From positions 326,277 through 390,276 of the forward strand of contig VWND01000028.1 in assembly GCA_009599575.1 (NCBI GenBank): a DNA stretch of 64,000 nucleotides, in the 5' to 3' direction. Shown piece after piece: positions 45,854 through 57,589 of the stretch. The DNA is from Blumeriella jaapii (Eukaryota; Ascomycota; Leotiomycetes; Helotiales; Drepanopezizaceae). The notes under the pieces were generated by a model. That model was not told where the DNA came from and ran no database searches. It worked only from the letters and a program-made list of their open reading frames with translations. The position numbers and the translations under genes are program-made. Position 1 is the stretch's first letter. Each line of letters opens with the position of its first letter.

Positions 45854-47409
45854 CTACAAATACAATCCCTCGGGCTCGCCCTCACTCTTCGTCTTCAGCA
45901 CGCGCTCCCTCGCGGCTCTGAAATCTGCCATCTGAACCCGCATCCTACGCTCCCGCAACGCCAGCAGACCAGCCTCGGAGCAGATTGCCTTGATGTCCGC
46001 GCCCGAGAGGTCGTCCTTCTGGTTGATGAACTCCTCCAGGTCAACATCCTCGTTGAGAGACATCTTGGACGTGTGCAGAGTGAAGATCTTGCGTTTAGTC
46101 ACTTGGTCGGGGTTCTCGAAGAGAATCTTTCGGTCAATACGGCCCGGTCGAATGAGAGCTGGGTCGAGAGTGTCGATCTTGTTGGTGGCCATGATGACTT
46201 TGACATCTCCACGGTCGTCGAATCCGTCCAGCTGGTTTAGAAGCTCGAGCATGGTTCTTTGAACTTCACGCTCTCCTCCGGAGGTGGACTCGTAACGCTT
46301 GGTACCGATTGCATCGATTTCGTCAATAAAGACAATGGATGGCGCGTTTTCGGCAGCAACCTGGAATCGATTAGCAGACGCGTATGAAACGAAGATGCAA
46401 GTCCCTACCTGGAAGAGTTGTCTGACAAGCCGAGGTCCATCACCCAAGTACTTCTGAATCAACTCACTACCCACAATACGCAAGAAAGTCGCACTGGTTT
46501 GGTTTGCAACAGCCTTGGCGAGCAGAGTCTTTCCGGTCCCTGGAGCACCATACAGAATGACACCCTTCGGAGGCTTGATACCCATTTCCTCGTACAGCTC
46601 GGGATGCAGAAGCGGTAACTCGACTGACTCCCTAACTTCCTGGATCTGAGACTCCAGCCCTCCGATGTCTGCGTAAGATTCCGTGGGGGCCTTGTCTAGT
46701 TTCATGACCGTGACCAGAGGATCGGCATCATCTGTGAGAACACCAACGATGGACACGGACTTGTGGTGAAGCAGAACACTCGCGCCAGGCTCAAGCAAAT
46801 CCTTATCGACGAAAGACATGATGGAGACGTAGTATTCGGGGCCAGTAGTGCTGGATACGATAGCGTGGTCATCATCAATCATTTCCTCCAAAGTTCCAAC
46901 ACCCATTGGGCTACCTCTCAGGTCATCAACCCGTCCTCGCTCATCGGCGTTCCTGTCGGCAGCCTCTGGGTCGAGGTTTGCAACCGGGGCGCCACCTTCC
47001 TTGACGGCCTTGGCCTTTCGCAATCGCTCCTGGTTCTCGACGTATTCCTCTTCCAGCAACAGGTGGTCGTGGATTCGTTGCATTCGGAGGTATCTCAGCT
47101 TGCATCGGGAGGTAGGGTAGATGGTGGGCAGTTTAGCAGATGCGTTCGGGCCACCTGCCTTGCGCTTCTTGCGGCCGATTCTGGTGGTTGGTCGTGGAGG
47201 CGGCTCGTACTTGGGCTTCTCCTTCTAGAAGGTAGCGTTAGCATTACTATCGCCACGATCTGACTGAAGGGCCATCCCGTACCTTCTTGTCTTTCTCGTC
47301 TTTGTTGTCGCCGGGTTGGCCACCTGCTCCCCCGAGCCCCGACTGATTAGCCCCCTGCGACACTTGGTTAACATGGCCTCTTGCCTGGCATCAACAAGAG
47401 CTTACCATC
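45854..47409 (-). CDS. RPT2: 26S proteasome regulatory ATPase Rpt2
   Basis: Four minus-strand exons (47,409-47,407; 47,354-47,283; 47,224-46,409; 46,360-45,854) give 465 residues. Exon 1 is only the start codon; after splicing the protein begins [10 protein letters not shown], keeping the Gly2 that is myristoylated in Rpt2 of other species. Seen: basic [18 protein letters not shown], coiled coil, OB region, Walker A GAPGTGKT (about residue 251), Walker [12 protein letters not shown], the second region of homology with RPGRIDRKI, and the C-terminal LYL (HbYX motif that opens the 20S gate). Rpt2 is one of six AAA ATPases that unfold substrates. The last intron is 48 bp without an in-frame stop, so retention would add 16 residues. 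It is divergent from UBC1. Confidence 0.95.
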
Positions 47410-48223
47410 GTGCCTGGAGCGCTTGCAAAGAATCGCTCGGGCAGGAAAGGAAAGTGGAAGAATGGAAAGCAGATTCAGGGTCAAGATCTGTGTATGAGTC
47501 TGGTTGAGAAAGAGGAGGTCGATGTGAAGGTTGATGTTGATGTTGATGTTGCGTACCATGTGGTTGGTGTTTGTTAGATGGAACAGAAGCCGCCAGCTCC
47601 AGCAGGCGACAGAGACGCGCAGCCAAAAGCGCTAAGATGCTTCTGGTAAGCGGCTCTCGGGTGATGGTCCAAGCTCGAGGACCCACCCGGGATTAGTTCG
47701 GCTGGACTTGGACTTGGCGCTCTTACGTTGCAGCACAGCACTTTATCAACCGAGAACTCTCGACTCTCAACTCTCAACTCGACTCTCATCCTCATGCAGA
47801 TTCCACCTTGCAGAACAACCCACAACCACTGCAGACGTCCCCCATCTATCCGTGGAGGCAGGCGCTTGGGAATTCGAGTTCTTACGAGACACAACACAAC
47901 CCCGTCCCCAAGTTGTCCTCTGGTCAAACGTTCTCGAGACTTCCGAGTACCCCGCCATCTCTGATCACAGAGCCCTCGAGCTAGGTAATCTTCTCTTGGC
48001 TGCCTTGCCAGCCTTATCATAATATTCGTATTTGGTCAATCATTATGAATCAAAAGCAAACTCTGACAACTCGCAGCTTCCGATCCGGTAGAAAATACAG
48101 TCAGTCGCATCTGCCGCAAAGACCTGGTGGAAGCCCTTCTCATAGTGACGTATCGACTCCTCGCGTCTACTGATCGAGCCCCTCTCCTACTTTTGCCAAT
48201 ACACCACAATCACCTACTCGGCA
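47410..48223. promoter_or_regulatory. Shared RPT2-UBC1 divergent promoter region
   Basis: 814 bp separate the two start codons. I looked for an obvious proteasome-control element like yeast GGTGGCAAA and saw none. Open stretches here on both strands are not supported as genes. Confidence 0.5.
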
Positions 48224-49058
48224 ATGGCATCCAATAGGCTCCGCAGAGTGGCCAAGGAGCTGGCAGACATTCAGAACGACAAAGAATCCAAAATCAAATG
48301 CGAAGCGGCAGACGGCCAGGACCTTACACACCTCCACGGCTCCTTTCTTGGGCCACCAGACACACCATATGAAGGGGGGACTTACATCGTGAACATTGTC
48401 ATTCCCAGCGAGTACCCTTTCAAGCCCCCGTTAATGAAGTTTAACACCAAGGTGTGGCACCCAAACGTCAGCAGTCAAACGGTATACAGTCCCGCACTTA
48501 CGGGACAGGATCATACTAACGCTTCGCAGGGTGCTATCTGCCTGGATACTTTAAGCACGGCCTGGTCGCCAGTTCTCACAATCAAATCCGCCCTTCTCTC
48601 CCTTCAGTCCCTCCTCAGCACACCCGAACCGAAAGACCCCCAGGACGCGGAAGTAGCCCGCATGCTAATGCAGCACCCCGAGCAATTCAAACAAGTTGCA
48701 CGAGAGTGGGCTATCAAGCATGCTTCGGCACCAACATCTACGAACTGGGAATTGACGCTAGCATCTCAGACGCCGTCCGAGCCGAAGTCTCAGAAGGTTC
48801 TAAGCCAGGAGGAGGAGGAGCGGCAAATGGAATTGAGGTAATTCTCCCATGCAAATATCTATTTATCGCCTAACCTGTGCTAGATACCAAGGGTACAACA
48901 GGGACCTGGTCAATAGATTTGTTGCCATGGGATTCGAGCTGGACACGGTTGTGGATGCGTTCATGTATGTCAACATTGACAGGAACGACGGGCTTGACTA
49001 CGAGCTCGAGGAGGCTTACATGGGGGACATCACGGCTAGGCTCCTGGGCGAGCCTTGA
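48224..49058 (+). CDS. UBC1: Ubiquitin-conjugating enzyme E2 with C-terminal UBA (Ubc1/E2-25K)
   Basis: Three exons (48,224-48,481; 48,530-48,837; 48,884-49,058) give 246 residues. Start context is GGCAATGGCA. The UBC fold is clear: RRVAKELADIQ helix, PPDTPYEGG, YPFKPPLMKF, WHPNV (HPN motif), and GAICLDTL with the catalytic Cys at about residue 90. After a Glu/Gln-rich linker the C-terminus (NRFVAMGFELDTVVDAF…) is a UBA domain, which sets this E2 apart as the Ubc1/UBE2K type that builds K48 chains. The first intron (48 bp, branch TACTAACG) has no in-frame stop, so unspliced message would encode a 16-residue insert next to the active site. Confidence 0.95.
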
Positions 49059-50239
49059 TTGCTAAATCGCGCAGTCTCTGGTGACTCGGGAGTGGTTACT
49101 TGAGAGTTTGGGACAGAGGACGGGTGGAATTCACTTGATCGATCAGAACGAAAGGCATGGGCAATGGCGTTGGGCTCACTTGATGTTTTTTTTTTTCACG
49201 GCGCGGGGCATGGGCTTCAGGCGTCAGATACACGGCGCTCTGGGCGACATAGCGATTGACACAGCGTGGCGAAATACACGGACTTTGTTTTCGTCCCATA
49301 TTCCCGGCACGATGTTTATATACTTTCTCCCCCTCTCAGTTCTCACATAGACTTAACATTCATCATGCTGTTACAGTCAGCAGGCAAGGGTCACTACCTG
49401 CTATCAATCATGAACGTCACCACAGCCCTAGCTTGCTTTACAAGCCTTAGCTCAACGGACACGGTATGGTGATCGGTCGGAAGCCTGAATGCTAATACTC
49501 TACATAACTTATCCTCCACATTCCCTTCCACGTGACTCCACATCTCCTCCCCCTAACCTGCTACGCGGGATCTACAGTATCTATCCTCCAATCTCACGTG
49601 ATTCTCAAATCCCACTGGATTCTACCCCTCACGTTCAATAATGCTCCAGACTTCCACGAACCAAATCTTTCGTGTTCTGCTACGCAAACGTCCACGGTTT
49701 GAGTCATCGCGAGAACCTGCAGAGATGGATGATGCAGTACTGTACTTGGCGCATAGTCACGTGTGGGTCACGCTAGTGGTGGTGTGTCCCGGCCGGGTCG
49801 AGATGTTCTTTCCGACAGCTTCATCGCAACAGTACAGTATGTACAGCATACAGTACAGTATGTACTGTGCTGTGTAGGATTTGCTTCGTAGTCATTTCAA
49901 CAACATCACAGTGTCGCACGTCTCAACCGGCTCGTGCCTCGTGCGCACACAGCCCTAGAGCGACACCAGCAGAACCTGACACGCAATGCTATTCTTTGAT
50001 TTATTTTATGTTTATTTTTCTTGTTGTTTTAATTTTCATTATGATTGGTTTAGAGGGGGGGAGGGGTTCTTTCCACTTCTGTTTAGCCGAGAGACAGGGC
50101 GGTCTGGGATCCCTTCTCCTGCCCTCCCTCTCTGTCTTCTCTGCTCGTCGCCTACCACTCACTCACTCACTCACTGTCTCGGTACAGTAGCTGCGTTCTG
50201 ACTCTCGTACGGGACTCTCTTGTTTTCCCGCCCTGGCGC

Positions 50240-50276
<37 letters not shown>

Positions 50277-51020
50277 ATCTTTTCGTTGCCCGAGCACTCA
50301 CTACGGGTGCGTGGATGATGGATGGATGGACGGATAGATGGATGGATGGATAGTTGAGTGCAGACTACCAGTCCGAGTCCCGAACAACCTGGCTACGGGA
50401 ATACGGGCGTTGGGGGTGAGGGGGTTGAGAGGGGGGGGAAGCGTGACGGGTTTGGCTCACCAGAAGAAGGCTGAACAGTCTGGTATTGGAAGGAACGTCG
50501 TGGATCCGGGAGGCGGCTCGTCTGGCAGAGTGGTCTGTCTGTCTGGCCGCTTGTCGCAGGCGAGGAAGAAGGGGATTCGGGGGAGGGCGCTTGGCTAGTA
50601 AGCAGACGCGGCTACATGGCCATTTTACGGCCCTTGTGCTGTAGATATCGCAGCTCGGTTGGTTGATGGTTTCCATGGCATGATACTTGGCACGTGTACT
50701 GACTGTATTTAGCAACTTGCGAGTGAGAGATTGACTTTCACGTACGGTAGGTGCTCGGGGCCTCGCTTAACACATACGTGAGCCGTCTACGTTCCTCCGA
50801 TGGATCGAATGCGACGAGGCATACTACTAGTCCATATCAAAACCGCTACCTGAGTTGTGGGGTTCCCAAACAAGGGCGGGAGGAATTGGTGGAAGTAAAT
50901 TCGGCAAAGTTGAAGTTACAGTACCTACTCCGCCGTTTTATGTTCGTTTACATGGAGGCAAGCGGCTCCTCAACTTCGCAATCTTACAGGTCAACGAACA
51001 CCCCCACGAAAAGGCACCCC
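49059..51020. other. Intergenic with microsatellites, no gene supported
   Basis: It contains (GT)n at 50,242-50,274, a GATG-type array at 50,311-50,351 and repeated GTACAGTATGTAC strings near 49,833-49,876. Several open stretches exist but none has splice-linked partners or known motifs. Confidence 0.6.
50242..50274. repeat. (GT)n microsatellite
   Basis: About 16 GT dinucleotides, followed 40 bases later by a GATG array (50,311-50,351). Confidence 0.95.
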
Positions 51021-51542
51021 TCACACACCAATCCCGCTCTCCGCGTCGGCGCCCTCCTCCTTGGGCGCCCGGTACTTCTCCTCCACAAGAACCAGGCCCT
51101 CCAGGCCCTTATCGGCCGTCTTCGTATCCACCACAAACGTCGCAATCAACACCGCCGGCTCCTTCTCGCTCGCGTTGTCGCTCACGCGATGCACGCAGCC
51201 GGGATGCTCCGTGAAGCTCTCCCCGGGCCCCTTGACCTCGACCGGGTCGTCGTTACGCGCGTTGAACACGTAGCCCGAGACGACGTGGCCGATCACGAAG
51301 GCGCCGGGGTGCGTGTGCGGCGGCGTGGAGCCGTTCGGCGGCAAGGTCACTCGCACGGCTGTCACGCTCTTGCCGTGGACGTGCGGGATTGGGTAGTTGT
51401 AGAGGACCTCGAGGCCGGGGAATGGGCGGCTGGGAGAGGCCGTGTTAGAGGCGCGTTTGCAAGCGGCGGTGGGGGATGATACGAACCTGGCATCGTAGGC
51501 TGGGTAGACGTCAGGCACCTGGGGCTTGGGAGAGAGGGACAT
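51021..51542 (-). CDS. Small single-domain cupin protein
   Basis: Two minus-strand exons (51,542-51,487 and 51,429-51,021) around a 57-bp intron (GTTCGT…CCCAG, branch CTAAC) give 154 residues. Seen: LYNYPIPHVHGKSVTAVRVT, then the first cupin motif PPHTHPGAFVIGHVVSGYV with metal-ligand histidines, and the second motif SFTEHPGCVHRVSDNAS. The Glu usual in motif 1 is replaced, which is common in small fungal cupins. Substrate is unknown. The intron is a multiple of three without a stop, so the unspliced frame also reads through. ATGs farther upstream in the same frame exist (MIGVSRLSS…); I chose MSLSPKP as the length fits single-domain cupins. Confidence 0.75.
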   Translation of the reverse strand: MSLSPKPQVPDVYPAYDARFVSSPTAACKRASNTASPSRPFPGLEVLYNYPIPHVHGKSVTAVRVTLPPNGSTPPHTHPGAFVIGHVVSGYVFNARNDDPVEVKGPGESFTEHPGCVHRVSDNASEKEPAVLIATFVVDTKTADKGLEGLVLVEEKYRAPKEEGADAESGIGV

Positions 51543-52496
51543 CTTGACGTGGGTGGGCGGGCGAGCGGCTTTCTGGTGATGTTCTTGCTGCAGGTGGCAT
51601 TCGAGAATCGGGGAGAGGCTGGAAAGCCGAGATACCCCAATCATTTTATGGCAAGGGTGGAAAGACACACGAGCCTGTGGACCGTCGGAGTCGTCGCTTC
51701 CACATGACCTCTCCACGACGCCGCGGCATCATCGTCGAGCTTGGAACAGCTCGTGTCTCCCCAGTTCCATGGTACAAGCACGCACTGGTAAGATGGAAGG
51801 GACGATCTCGGTGAACCTGGAACGAAGCAATCCCCCCGACGACAGAGGCCAACAAGCCTTTCTGGTTCTCTGGAAAACGACTGGATCTAGCGACATGATC
51901 TGAACGCGAGTGCGAGCCTCTACTTTGTGAAGCGGTACCCGCCACTTGGGGATGAATCGGGCTGATCTTCCAGGCTCACGATAATTCGACTGTACGCAGG
52001 TTGACATCCGCAGCTAACCGTGGGGGAGGACGAAGACGCCGCCGCCGGTTTGGAAGTGGCGTTGTATGACAAGTATGCAGTGGCCTCGTCGCCGTCACGT
52101 TGTACAAGCTGTGGTGGAAGAAAGTGCCTCATGTGTCTGTTACGGCGAGATCGTAAAACGTAGCTCCAAGTCACCGCAGCCCTAGCGAGATGTGGTACGC
52201 GCGGGACAATGGTGCTGCGAGTAGAACGTACCCCGGTCAGAAGCAGTATGCGATTTGAAAGATCGCCTTGGTGCGTCTACAACCATGACGATCTCGGGTT
52301 TCTCACGGCTTCAAATATCATCCGAAGGGACTCGCGCGGTTGGTCTCCATTCGGACTCGGTTAAAAATTTAGCGTCGCCCAGCGAGTGTTTGGAAAATTC
52401 AGGGGCTCGCTTAGCGCTCGGACGGTGCTCACAGTGCAAACAATCTATGGTTGCTTTTGATCTTGATCCATTCGGAATGCCTGGGCGGCGCTCTGC
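51543..52496. other. Intergenic, nothing supported
   Basis: This is the upstream region of the cupin gene and the 3' side of the acyl-CoA synthetase. Short open stretches on both strands are not supported. Confidence 0.5.
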
Positions 52497-54422
52497 TCAA
52501 CACTGGCCACCCATACGCCAGTACTCTAGCTCTTTCAAGTTCAAGACCTCCACCCCGTCCTTGCTCTGCCAATCTTGACCGAAGAACTTCTCCCGGGCTT
52601 CTTTCTTGGATACCTTGCCATTTGCCGTGTGCGGAATTTCTTCTCCATCGCGGAGCCAGTAAACGGCCGTGGGCTGCTTGAACAAGAACAGGCCGGTCTG
52701 CTCCGTCAGGTCGTGACGGAGTGTTTCTAGTCCCGGATGCTTTGATCGAAAGGCAGGATCGATCTGGAGAACAGCTGCAGCCCGCTCTTTGTACTCCAAA
52801 TCTTCGATGGGAAAGACTATGGCATTCTTGACATAGGGAAGGTGCAGCAGAGCGTTCTCAATCTCGCTTGTGTGCAAAGTGAAGCCCCAGAAATGGAGCA
52901 CTAAGATAGAAATTAGCCAGTGCTGCATGATGGCGAAGAGGATTGCGAGACCATCAATATTTGCCCGGCCGTGGAGAACGTAGCAGTTTCCCACCTTTTC
53001 GACACAATCGCCGGTCCGAAAAAAGCCTTCCTCGTCGAAGGCCTTCTCGTAATGAGTCGGGTCTTCAGAGAGGTAGCTTCGTTTTCGCGTCAGCCGCAGC
53101 CCAACTGCTCAAGAAGTCGTGTCTTACCGAGAGAACAATGTCGGCGCTTTGAGTCTCATCTCCCCGTCGACAATCTTGACCTCAACTCCAGGCACCGACG
53201 GCCCAACAGAGCACATGTCTGGATATTCCGGATGGTCCCATCTCATGTTGCATATCAGCATCACCTCTGTCGATCCGTAAAGGTTCAGCAAGGGTTTTCC
53301 TTTCCGGAACTCGGTCCACTTCCTCTGCGTTTGAGTGGTAAGCAGAGATCCCGTGACGCCCGCCACTCTTGCTGCTATCATTCCTTGGACGTAGGGCTCT
53401 CTCTCCGCCGGGGGGAGGACGGCGATGTGCTCATCAAAGTACTGGCCAAGCCTGTCATAGCCAGTAGGGGCGATATCAAAAATGCTGACGCCCCCTTGTC
53501 TGATGCGTTTCCAGAACCACTCAGGGTTGAAGTTGCCGGCACAGGTCTCACTACGAGTCACGCGTCAGCACGTGGCGATCCAAGAACCGCCCGCGACGGA
53601 GCCTCAGGGCGCACTCACAGGCAGGCTCCTGAGATCAAACTGGGAAGGATCCCGAAGATGCCCCCCATCCAGTTTCCAGGCTTGGTGAGGAGAATCACGT
53701 CGTCCTCGGTCATCGTCCATGTTTCGATGCGCTCGCGAGCGGATGCGAGGAGAGCTTTGTAGGCGTGCACAACCCCTTTCTGCTTCCCCGTCGTGCCCGA
53801 GGTGAAAAACAGCGAGCCCGTCTGCGAGTCGGCCAACCCCGTCTGAGCTTCGAGTTCGTACCGGCTGGAGTCCCCATCTTCGGGGTAGCCGGTCTGGATT
53901 TCCACGAGTGGAAGCGTCGGGTCCAGCGCGTCGTCCTCGGCACAGACTCTCTTGATCTCCTCTGCCTTCTCTGCCAGGGCCGGGGCGTAAAGCAGAGCCA
54001 GTGGTTTCGCAAGCTTCAACAGCGGTTTCAGGTCGTCCGGCCTGATCACGATGGCTGTAAATTGGCCATCAGCACGAGTTTCCTCTCTGGAACGTCGTTT
54101 CCGCGAATGAAAGCTGCTTACACTGCGCAGACATGCCCGAGCCGAGAGCAAAGATGGCGAGCATCGCCACAACGTACTCCCACCCCGGAGGGGCGATCAG
54201 AAAAACGAATTGATCGTCCCCCTCTTTCCGTCCCTCGTACATGCCATGGTGAAGAATCGCCGCTTGAACCTTTGCGCGGAGCAAGGACACGCTATGCAAG
54301 AGCTGCCCAGCCGTAGCCCTGACGCCCGAGGAATGATCCCAAAGGACTATCTTCCCGGGCTTTCGCACTGCGAGTCCCATCAGCTCCGGAAATGGAGAGG
54401 TGCGCGGGAAGGAGAGTGGCAT
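52497..54422 (-). CDS. Acyl-CoA synthetase-like AMP-dependent ligase
   Basis: Five minus-strand exons (54,422-54,122; 54,054-53,619; 53,550-53,128; 53,076-52,952; 52,900-52,497) give 562 residues. These enzymes adenylate a carboxylic acid and transfer it to CoA. ANL-superfamily core motifs are present in order: LFFTSGTTGKQKGVVHAYKA (A3, P-loop), LLNLYGSTEV (A5), GFFRTGD (A7), GRANIDVLHFWGFTLHTSEI (A8), and ANGKVSKKEAR with the A10 lysine. Intron 3 ends at ACGAAG (53,077), since the next AG breaks the frame. The acid substrate cannot be read from the sequence. The gene is divergent from the TauD-type dioxygenase at 55,387, suggesting shared regulation. Confidence 0.87.
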
Positions 54423-55386
54423 GCTGACTTCACGATGATGGGGATGGAAGCTGCCTGCCAGTGAGTCGGAAAACTCGCGGGCACTCCCCGACGAGAGCGC
54501 AGGAGAGCCTCAACATGCTCTAAATCGACATCTCGGCAGACGAGACGACAGCGGCGGTGCAACCGGACTCACATCACGAGATCAACGCTGTGGGTTTGAG
54601 CCGTGGCTCTGTCAAACGCCGTTAGCCCGCACTATGCGCGCCTGCTATGACACCGCAGTAGACGCTCTGCATCCATCCCAGCCCTGTTTCCGACCTTTTC
54701 GGCTGGGTCCCTCCAATGGCGCGGTCCTCGGTGGTGTTACCTGATGGTGTCGATCGAGCTGCTCGTCACACACGGATCTGCGGACGAACGGCGCAGATCG
54801 TTATTGCTCTGTGCTTTACACGGCAGACGAGCGCAGATGGAGTTCGCTGAAGATGGATTTTTGTAGATCTCTAGGCCGATCTCGCTGCTCGTCCTCGGCT
54901 TCGTTCCTGGCCTGAGATCTATGTTCCCTGCCTGTCGACTTCTCTCTGAGCGGAAGAATGCTCTTTGCACAACCCACTGCTTTACAAGTGTCCATCCTCT
55001 CCTATTTCGTAGAAGTCTGGTTCATTGGAGTCCATGGCGCGGAAGAGATGTTCAAGTCTTTAGCGTGCTGTGGTGGTACGGTTTCGTAGGTACTTCATTT
55101 CACTAGTCACCACGAACGACCATTGCAGGTCATCTACTGGCTTGGAAACGTTCTGCGACACTTCTTCTCGATTGTATGCCACTGAGTGTGTCGGTGACCC
55201 TGGATTAAGAAGGCTTGCGATGATGTAGGACTATTCAGGCCAAGTATAGGCCCAGGCCCGAGCTTGGTCTCAGAGTATCTCTGTCTATAAGTACTGTTGC
55301 AGCCCTTCTCAGGAGGCTAGTCGAGTGTGTTTGCCACGGAAAGTTTCTGAGCCGACTTTCAGGTCGATCGGCAGAGCAAGATCGAA
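54423..55386. promoter_or_regulatory. Divergent promoter region of the ligase and the dioxygenase
   Basis: 964 bp lie between the two start codons. No gene is supported and no operator-like palindrome stood out. Confidence 0.45.
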
Positions 55387-56877
55387 ATGGTACCGTTTCG
55401 CCCCCCTCAGATCGAAACGCTCGAAGCATACAAGCACATCTCCCCGGACTCCGGGCACCCAACCAGCATTCATCCCAACTACAATCCCAGAGTCGTGGCC
55501 CATACCCCTCAAGACCCCCCTCACAAGGAGTTTTGCCCACCTAAGGATCGAGGCTTGTGTGCCGATCCCGCGAAAAAGGCTTTGTTCGCGGTGGCCAAAC
55601 GGGTTGACGTGACTGAAAGTCTTGGTACGCAATCGACGTGCGGAATGCCGCGTCCTGCTGATTCGGGCTTACCATTCCCTGTTCCTAGGTACGGAGCTTG
55701 CAAACGTCCAGTTGAGTCAATTGAGTGCCCAGCAACTGGACGAGCTGGCGGCGTTGGTGAACGAGCGAGGCGTTGTTTTCTTCCGCGACCAGGACTTGAC
55801 GACCGAGCGACAGGTCGAGATATCCGGCCATTTTGGAGTGTTGGACAAGCATACCACGCAAAAAGTAAATAGAACCCCGTGGTCTTTCCGAGGAATCGAA
55901 GCTCCAACAGAAGAAAGGGAAGAAATGGGGCGCTGACCGACTTCTAGGACACGAAACATTTCATCGTCAGCGGAAGCAATGCCGACTGGCGCAACGTCCA
56001 CAAGTACACGCCGTGGCCCATGATGGAGTGGCACGCCGATACGAGCTTCGAGATCAACCGTGGGTCTTCCTTCTGTTTTCCTTTCGCGTCCCGACTCGTC
56101 TGTTGACCGTGAACAGCACCGAGCTACTCGCTTCTCCGCATGGAGAAGCACCCCACGGTGGGAGGAGACACGGCCTGGGTCTCTGCGTACGGCCTTTATG
56201 ACGAGCTCAGTCCTCATATGCAGAGGATGCTAGAAGGACTCCACGCAGTGCACACCTCGCGCTACCAGTACGAGACAGTGATTGTGAGGATCCGTCTTCT
56301 CTCTTTGGCACGGGAGGGGGGCTGCGTAGCCTTTTCCTATGCCTGAAGTCTCCCACATTTGCCCATCTGAGCAAGCACTGAGACACGGCTGCACAGGACT
56401 ATTTCGGAGACAAGCCCAACCGGGCCCCAGTCGACACCCACCACCCCGCGATCCGCACCCACCCGGTCACCGGTCTGAAGGCGCTCAACGTCAACCCGAC
56501 CTACTGCTCCGGGTTCGCCGAGCTCAGCAAGGCCGAGTCGGACGCCATCCTGCAGTTCCTGCACCTGCACATCCACAGCGCCGACGACCACTCCGTCAGG
56601 TGGAAGTGGGAGGTGGGCAGCATCGCGATGTGGGACAACGTAAGACTGCTCCGAGCCCGAAGCCGTGTGTTCTCACTCACCACCTGACGCTCCGTACAGA
56701 GGGCCACGCTGCATCGAGTCATCCCGGGCAATTACCAGATGGGCGAGCGGAGGGGGATCCGGACTACCGTCTTTGGAGAAAAGCGTGAGTTCGCATGATC
56801 CGGGTAGGCCAATCGCTGACTGGCACGATCCAGCATTCTATGACCCCCAGAGTCAAGCCGCCGGGAAAAGATGGTGA
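55387..56877 (+). CDS. TauD/TfdA-family 2-oxoglutarate-dependent dioxygenase
   Basis: Seven exons (55,387-55,624; 55,689-55,864; 55,948-56,059; 56,117-56,283; 56,397-56,639; 56,700-56,784; 56,834-56,877) give 354 residues. TauD-family enzymes hydroxylate sulfonates (taurine, as yeast Jlp1) or related acids, using Fe(II), O2 and 2-oxoglutarate. Seen: ELAALVNERGVVFFRDQ, the iron site WHADTSF (H167, D169), LLRMEKHPTVGGDTAW, AIRTHPVTGLKALNVN, and the distal LHRVIPG (H317) with R333 in GIRTTVFG for 2-oxoglutarate. All expected ligands are present. Substrate is unassigned. Neighbouring ligase, transporter and second oxygenase suggest a joint pathway. Confidence 0.9.
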
Positions 56878-57589
56878 GGGAGCTCGGTGGGGATCAAAAC
56901 GGCACCAGGGATGGGGTCGAGAGGCCCAATGGGAACGGTGTGAAGAATCGATGGAAGAATGGTAACGGGACGCCGAATGGTTCTTGACGCTTGCAGCTAC
57001 GTGCGCCAAAAGTGTGGGAGAGAGGGGGCGTATAAAATCTGAAAGTTGACATTGAGATATGTTGGTGTAAGACGAGTCTTCTGTTCGGTTGTTAAGTTCC
57101 ACGCTAAGTTCGGCTGTACTCGTGCACGTGATTGTATCACGTGACTGTCGCTTCTCCAAGCTGGTAAACACATGTTGCCAGTCCTGACTAAAGCCCGTTG
57201 TTTCCTGTGTGGAATAAATGGAGATCAGCAATGATCAAGTGACCGCCGAACAATCGCTAGAAGTGGGTTGTCGAAAGCATAGCTTTATTCCCAGAAATGA
57301 AGGCAAGAGAGACAGACTACAAATGAGAGTGTTCTAGTGTACACGAAGAATGGCCATCGGCCATGTCACCGCATCTTTTTCCATCCCCCAATCCATCCCC
57401 CCGATCCCCCCCGCCCCCTTGCAAATTGTCCTGTCCTTGTGTCATCTACAATACATGCTTTCACAACATCAACGCACCTAACACAAACAAACCCACGCCT
57501 TTTCACATTCCTTCACACTAGCCCTGACGGAACTCCTCCTCTTCCTCTTCATCTTCTTCTTCCCAAACGCGTCCAAGCTGATCCCCCGC
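56878..57589. terminator. Convergent 3' region of the dioxygenase and the MFS gene
   Basis: Two genes converge here with 712 bp between stop codons. No coding signal was seen, and no specific poly(A) motif can be singled out. Confidence 0.4.

Noticed and set aside
50751..51479. 242-codon plus-strand frame
   Set aside because: Antisense shadow of the cupin gene; no start context and no motif.
52920..53762. 280-codon plus-strand frame
   Set aside because: Antisense to the acyl-CoA synthetase exons, which carry clear ANL motifs.
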